Shown: positions 5,798 through 8,963 of the stretch, piece after piece
Layout: each line of letters begins with the position of its first letter
Numbering within the stretch: the stretch's first letter is position 1
Assembly: GCA_036676175.1 (NCBI GenBank)
Contig: JAKFDL010000017.1
Coordinates: forward strand, 1 to 8,963
DNA: 8,963 nt
Direction of reading: 5' to 3'
Source: Methylotenera_A sp036676175
Lineage (GTDB): Bacteria; Pseudomonadota; Gammaproteobacteria; Burkholderiales; Methylophilaceae
Notes under the pieces: model-generated
The model's input: only the letters and a program-made list of their open reading frames with translations
Database searches by the model: none
What the model was told of the DNA's origin: nothing
Position numbers and translations under genes: made by a program

Positions 5798-5836
5798 TTA
5801 AGCCTTTAAGTGTGCAACAAGCAAGCTCTTAATTGC

Positions 5837-5842
5837 TATACT
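5837..5842 (+). promoter_or_regulatory. Candidate -10 box of the ntrB promoter
   Basis: TATACT (five of six consensus bases) lies just downstream of the terminator, with a predicted start near 5849 and a leader of about 20 bases. The -35 region (TGCAAC at 5813-5818, 18 bp spacing) is weak. No NtrC-type dyad is seen nearby. Confidence 0.4.
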
Positions 5843-5867
5843 CTAAAAAAGAAACTAAGCTTCAGTT

Positions 5868-6962
5868 ATGGTTAAAAACATACCATCCGATTACACTGGT
5901 CTAGAACATCTCGCAACGGCAACGATGTTACTTAACCAAGCCAATCAAATTATCTATGCCAACCCTAGCGCAGAAATTTTATTCGCTATCAGCGCTACTA
6001 AAATTCATGGCAGTCATATCTCTGAAGTTTTTTTACACAGTGAAATTCTGCAAATAGCCATTGAAAATGCAGTTAAAAATGATAGCCCTTATCGCGAACA
6101 TGAGTTTGCTATTACTACCGTTCGCCAGCAATCATTTGCGGTTACCTGCACAGTAACGCCTGTGAATATCGGAGATGCAAAACTACTAATAGAGTTCCAA
6201 CAGATGGATCAGCAATTGCGCATTGCACGCGAAGAACGTATGTTGATTCAGCAGCAGGCTAATTCTGAGTTACTACGCAATCTTGCACATGAGATTCGTA
6301 ACCCATTGGGTGGCCTGCGTGGCGCAGCACAACTGTTGGAACACGAACTGCCACAACCAAATTTACGCGAATATACGCAAGTGATTATCAAAGAAGCCGA
6401 TAGGCTACAAAGCTTGATGGATAGACTGCTGGTGCCGCACCGCGTCCCTAAATACGAGCCGACCAATATCCACGAAGTACTAGAGCGTGTACGTAGTTTG
6501 TTGTTAGCAGAATCTCCAAACAATATTAAAGTACGTCGCGATTATGACACCAGTTTGCCCGACCTAATTGGCGACCGGGAAAAGCTTATTCAAACCGTGC
6601 TGAATATTGCACGTAACGCAGTACAGGCGATGCAGGCAAATGGCACGCAACATGCAGAAGTTGTGTTAAGAACACGCGCAGAACGCCAAGTAACGCTTGC
6701 CAGAAAGCGGTATCGTGTAGCCATTAAGTTGCAGATTAGTGATAATGGACCTGGAATTCCTGTAGATATCCGCGATAAAATATTTTACCCATTAGTGTCA
6801 GGACGCGAGGGTGGAAGCGGATTAGGACTTGCCTTAGCACAAACCTTTATTACCCAGCATCACGGCATGATAGATTGCGAAAGCCAGCCTGGTAATACTA
6901 CATTTACTATTTTGTTGCCTGTAGAAAGCAGCGTGATAAAACATGCCATTATTCAACAATAG
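5868..6962 (+). CDS. ntrB: NtrB (GlnL), nitrogen-regulation sensor histidine kinase/phosphatase
   Basis: NtrB is the cytoplasmic kinase and phosphatase of NtrC, controlled by PII protein according to glutamine and 2-oxoglutarate levels. The 364-residue protein has no membrane helix. It has an N-terminal PAS domain (about 10-112, with LLNQANQIIYANPSAE), a helical linker, the dimerisation/phosphoacceptor helix LAHEIRNPLGGLRGAAQLLE with His141, and an HATPase domain with N-box NIARNAVQAM (246-255), G1 DNGPGIP (292-298) and G2 GREGGSGLGLALAQ (312-325). The HEIRNPLGG-RGAAQLLE sequence is characteristic of NtrB rather than other kinases. The start ATG has only weak ribosome-site similarity (AGAAAC). 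ntrC follows after 92 bp on the same strand. PII (glnB/glnK) is not in the window. Confidence 0.97.
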   Translation: MVKNIPSDYTGLEHLATATMLLNQANQIIYANPSAEILFAISATKIHGSHISEVFLHSEILQIAIENAVKNDSPYREHEFAITTVRQQSFAVTCTVTPVNIGDAKLLIEFQQMDQQLRIAREERMLIQQQANSELLRNLAHEIRNPLGGLRGAAQLLEHELPQPNLREYTQVIIKEADRLQSLMDRLLVPHRVPKYEPTNIHEVLERVRSLLLAESPNNIKVRRDYDTSLPDLIGDREKLIQTVLNIARNAVQAMQANGTQHAEVVLRTRAERQVTLARKRYRVAIKLQISDNGPGIPVDIRDKIFYPLVSGREGGSGLGLALAQTFITQHHGMIDCESQPGNTTFTILLPVESSVIKHAIIQQ

Positions 6963-6981
6963 CGTTTTCTGTCTTGAATTA

Positions 6982-7011
6982 TTGACTGTGATTACGCATC
7001 AAATCCATAAT
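6982..7011 (+). promoter_or_regulatory. Candidate sigma-70 promoter in front of ntrC
   Basis: TTGACT (6982-6987) and CATAAT (7006-7011) match the -35 and -10 consensus at five of six positions each, with 18-bp spacing. The predicted start is near 7018, in the 92-bp gap between ntrB and ntrC. Both boxes are good, but the activity is inferred. ntrC may also be transcribed from upstream of ntrB, as no terminator lies in the gap. Confidence 0.4.
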
Positions 7012-7054
7012 GCCACTGAATTAACATTGAACAAATTATTATATTAACGAGAGC

Positions 7055-8446
7055 ATGATGAAACCAATTTGGATTTTAGACGACGATAAATCAATCCGCT
7101 GGGTATTTGAGAAAGCGTTGGCACGCACCGATTTAGAGTTTAAGACATTTTCATCGGTGGCGGAAGCGCTCAATGCTTTAAATCACGAGCAACCTCAAGT
7201 AGTGGTAAGCGACATTCGCATGCCAAATGGCTCTGGCTTAGATTTCTTGGCCGAAATTAAGCAAAGATATCCAGATATTCCTGTCATCATCATGACTGCA
7301 TACTCCGATCTTGAAAGCGCTGTAGCGGCGTTTCAAGGAGGTGCTTTTGAATATTTAGCCAAGCCTTTCGACGTAGATCAAGCCATAGACGTCATTAAGC
7401 GCGCGGTAGAAGAAAGTATGCGCCAGGCAGTGGACAATGTTGCTTTAGAAGAAACACCTGAAATTATTGGACAAGCACCCGCTATGCAAGAGGTGTTTCG
7501 TGCCATCGGTAGATTGAGCCGTTCGCACGCCACCGTACTGATTAACGGTGAATCGGGCAGCGGTAAAGAGTTGGTCGCTAGCGCATTACATAAGCACAGC
7601 CCGCGAGCAGAAAAGCCTTTTATTGCCCTCAATACCGCAGCCATTCCAAAAGACTTGTTGGAGTCAGAACTGTTTGGTCACGAGCGCGGTGCATTTACTG
7701 GTGCAGCCGCGGCACGGCGTGGGCGTTTTGAGCAAGCTGACAATGGGACTCTTTTCTTGGATGAAATCGGCGATATGCCTGCAGACTTGCAAACACGACT
7801 TTTACGTGTGTTAAGTGATGGCCAGTTTTATCGTGTAGGTGGTCATCAACCACTTAAAGTTAATGTGCGCGTTATTGCTGCTACGCACCAGGATTTAGAA
7901 GAACGCGTTAAGCTTGGATTGTTTCGCGAAGATTTATTCCATCGTTTAAATGTCATACGCTTACGCTTACCCCCTTTAAGGGAGCGCCGCGAAGATATCC
8001 CACATCTTGCTAAACATTTTCTCGCCCATAGTGCACAAGCACTAGGAGTAGAGCCTAAACAACTATCTGCGGCTGCCCTACGTTATTTAACTGCGGTTAA
8101 TTGGAGTGGTAATGTACGCCAACTTGAAAATGTATGTCATTGGCTGACTGTAATGGCGCCAGGGCAAAGTGTAGATGTGGCAGATTTGCCGCCTGAGTTA
8201 AAAGAGGACACTGCAAAAACATCTAGTGCACAATCGTGGCAAGAGGCACTAGCTGCAGAAGTGGCTGGTGCGCTGAACCGTGGCGAGCAAAATGTGCTGG
8301 ATGCACGCACCAAAGATTTCGAACGGGTGATGATAGTGAAAGCTTTACAGCATACGGATGGAAGGCGTATAGAGGCTGCCAACCAGCTTGGCATGGGACG
8401 CAATACGCTAACACGCAAAATTCAAGAGCTGGGAATTGACGAGTAA
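7055..8446 (+). CDS. ntrC: NtrC (GlnG), nitrogen response regulator and sigma-54 activator
   Basis: NtrC-P oligomerises at enhancers and uses ATP to open sigma-54 promoters such as that of glnA. The 463-residue protein has a receiver domain (about 4-120) with acidic pocket Asp9-Asp11, phosphoacceptor Asp53 (SDIRMP), Thr81 and Lys103. The AAA+ domain (about 137-365) has Walker A GESGSGKE (165-172), the sigma-54-contact loop GAFTGA (212-217), Walker B GTLFLDEIGDMP (Asp236, Glu237) and the arginine-finger region FREDLFHRLNVI. The C-terminal Fis-type helix-turn-helix is about 437-459 (RRIEAANQLGMGRNTLTRKI). Two adjacent ATGs (7055 and 7058) follow GAGAG (7049-7053); the second has the better spacing (4 bases), so the product may be one residue shorter. 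All catalytic residues are present. Confidence 0.98.
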   Translation: MMKPIWILDDDKSIRWVFEKALARTDLEFKTFSSVAEALNALNHEQPQVVVSDIRMPNGSGLDFLAEIKQRYPDIPVIIMTAYSDLESAVAAFQGGAFEYLAKPFDVDQAIDVIKRAVEESMRQAVDNVALEETPEIIGQAPAMQEVFRAIGRLSRSHATVLINGESGSGKELVASALHKHSPRAEKPFIALNTAAIPKDLLESELFGHERGAFTGAAAARRGRFEQADNGTLFLDEIGDMPADLQTRLLRVLSDGQFYRVGGHQPLKVNVRVIAATHQDLEERVKLGLFREDLFHRLNVIRLRLPPLRERREDIPHLAKHFLAHSAQALGVEPKQLSAAALRYLTAVNWSGNVRQLENVCHWLTVMAPGQSVDVADLPPELKEDTAKTSSAQSWQEALAAEVAGALNRGEQNVLDARTKDFERVMIVKALQHTDGRRIEAANQLGMGRNTLTRKIQELGIDE

Positions 8447-8555
8447 TTGTGGTGCGTAACTTGATTTAAAGCATCCAGTCGTCCTAACCCACCTTGTTCA
8501 AAGTATTAGTTATTAGTGCAGTAACGGCAATTACACGTGCTTAAGACCCTACTTA

Positions 8556-8963
8556 TTAGACCTTAACAGCGTTTACTCGGCTAATCGGAAATACACTTTG
8601 CTTTTGAGCGTCAATTTTGCTCACAAAAAACACCTGCGCAAGCCTTGAGTCTTCAAGTGTCTTGCCAAAAAATTCATTTGCTGCATGAAAATGTCGGCCT
8701 TCATAAATAATCAGCGTGTTGTACACATTATTTACCCGCACAATTTCATCAAACATGCTGTGGTAACTGGTATCCATGGCAATTTCACCGGTTTTAAAGC
8801 GCGTGTCATTATCAACCAAAGCTCGCTGATACTTAATTTCATCAAAGTTTTTATTCTTTTTAAACAGAGAAGTGCCGCCGTTTAGCGGTGCTTCTGGGGT
8901 TAAATATAATACGCCAGCAAACACGGTATTGTGATCAGTGTGAATGACGCCTTGGCTGTATTC
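8556..8963 (-). CDS. Probable 2-oxoglutarate/Fe(II) oxygenase-like protein, DUF6445-type (5' end outside window)
   Basis: The minus-strand frame is open from the right edge to TAA at 8556-8558 and gives 135 residues without a start, so the N-terminus lies beyond the window. A GTG at 8922-8924 could serve as a start, but conserved sequence continues upstream of it (IHTDHNT). The fragment has His8-Thr-Asp10, then FAGVLYLTPEAPLNGGTSLF (15-34), then GRHFHAANEFFG (89-100) with His93, and DSRLAQVFFV with Arg107. HxD, a distal His and a downstream Arg form the metal and 2-oxoglutarate ligand pattern of the double-stranded beta-helix oxygenases. The 'VLYLTPEAPLNGGTSLF' style is that of DUF6445-like proteins as I recall them. 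The substrate is unknown. It converges on ntrC with a gap of about 109 bases and no clear terminator. Confidence 0.65.
   Translation of the reverse strand, partial: EYSQGVIHTDHNTVFAGVLYLTPEAPLNGGTSLFKKNKNFDEIKYQRALVDNDTRFKTGEIAMDTSYHSMFDEIVRVNNVYNTLIIYEGRHFHAANEFFGKTLEDSRLAQVFFVSKIDAQKQSVFPISRVNAVKV

Noticed and set aside
6248..6523. Minus-strand open frame within ntrB, rich in Ser and Cys
   Set aside because: It is antisense to the H-box region of ntrB, and the product looks like a random translation.
7378..8439. Several open frames on both strands within ntrC (7378-7644 -, 7548-7814 +, 8137-8418 -, 8223-8414 -, 8236-8439 +)
   Set aside because: All overlap the intact ntrC gene and show no motifs.
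8447..8555. Gap between ntrC and the oxygenase-like gene searched for a terminator or small RNA
   Set aside because: Only a 4-bp inverted pair (GTAA/TTAC) with no T-run was found; nothing can be supported.
8685..8885. Plus-strand open frame of 66 codons near the right edge
   Set aside because: It overlaps the minus-strand oxygenase-like frame, which has ordered metal-ligand motifs.

Overview
The window looks like chromosomal DNA of a moderately AT-rich betaproteobacterium. The gene set, the aroE-mtgA pairing and the protein style suggest Methylophilaceae (Methylotenera-like methylotrophs) or a close relative; this assignment is from memory of those families, not from a search. No mobile element, CRISPR array, tRNA or rRNA was seen. 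Most genes are ordinary housekeeping genes; the richest part is the nitrogen-regulation block in the middle and right.

Layout. (1) 1-751, + strand: the C-terminal 171 residues of UvrA (nucleotide excision repair), then a small two-helix DUF2798 membrane protein. (2) 847-3329, - strand: a tightly packed operon, transcribed right to left, encoding a rhodanese-domain protein, shikimate dehydrogenase (aroE), monofunctional peptidoglycan transglycosylase (mtgA) and a DUF456 membrane protein. The gaps are 3 bp, a 4-bp ATGA overlap and 24 bp. (3) 3330-3629: a divergent intergenic region holding a -10 box for the leftward operon and, for glnA, a sigma-54 promoter with two NtrC-type dyads about 95 and 125 bp upstream of the predicted transcription start. 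A near-perfect inverted repeat surrounds the sigma-54 promoter. (4) 3630-5039, +: glnA, type I glutamine synthetase with the adenylylation tyrosine, followed by two hairpins in tandem. (5) 5221-5739, +: a secreted DUF4124/coiled-coil protein of unknown role, followed by a strong terminator. (6) 5868-8446, +: ntrB (glnL) and ntrC (glnG), the nitrogen two-component system, separated by 92 bp that may hold a separate ntrC promoter. (7) 8556-8963, -: the C-terminal part of a probable 2-oxoglutarate/Fe(II) oxygenase-like (DUF6445-type) protein running off the right edge.

How they work together. NtrB phosphorylates NtrC under nitrogen limitation. NtrC-P would bind the two dyads upstream of glnA and activate the sigma-54 promoter, so the sensor, the activator, the target gene and its control region all lie within 5.1 kb. 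glnA, the DUF4124 gene and ntrBC are separated by terminators and candidate promoters, so they are probably separate transcription units rather than one glnA-ntrBC operon. I found no clearly undescribed system. The best leads are the inverted repeat enclosing the glnA promoter, the DUF4124 gene inside the nitrogen cluster, and the partial oxygenase at the edge.
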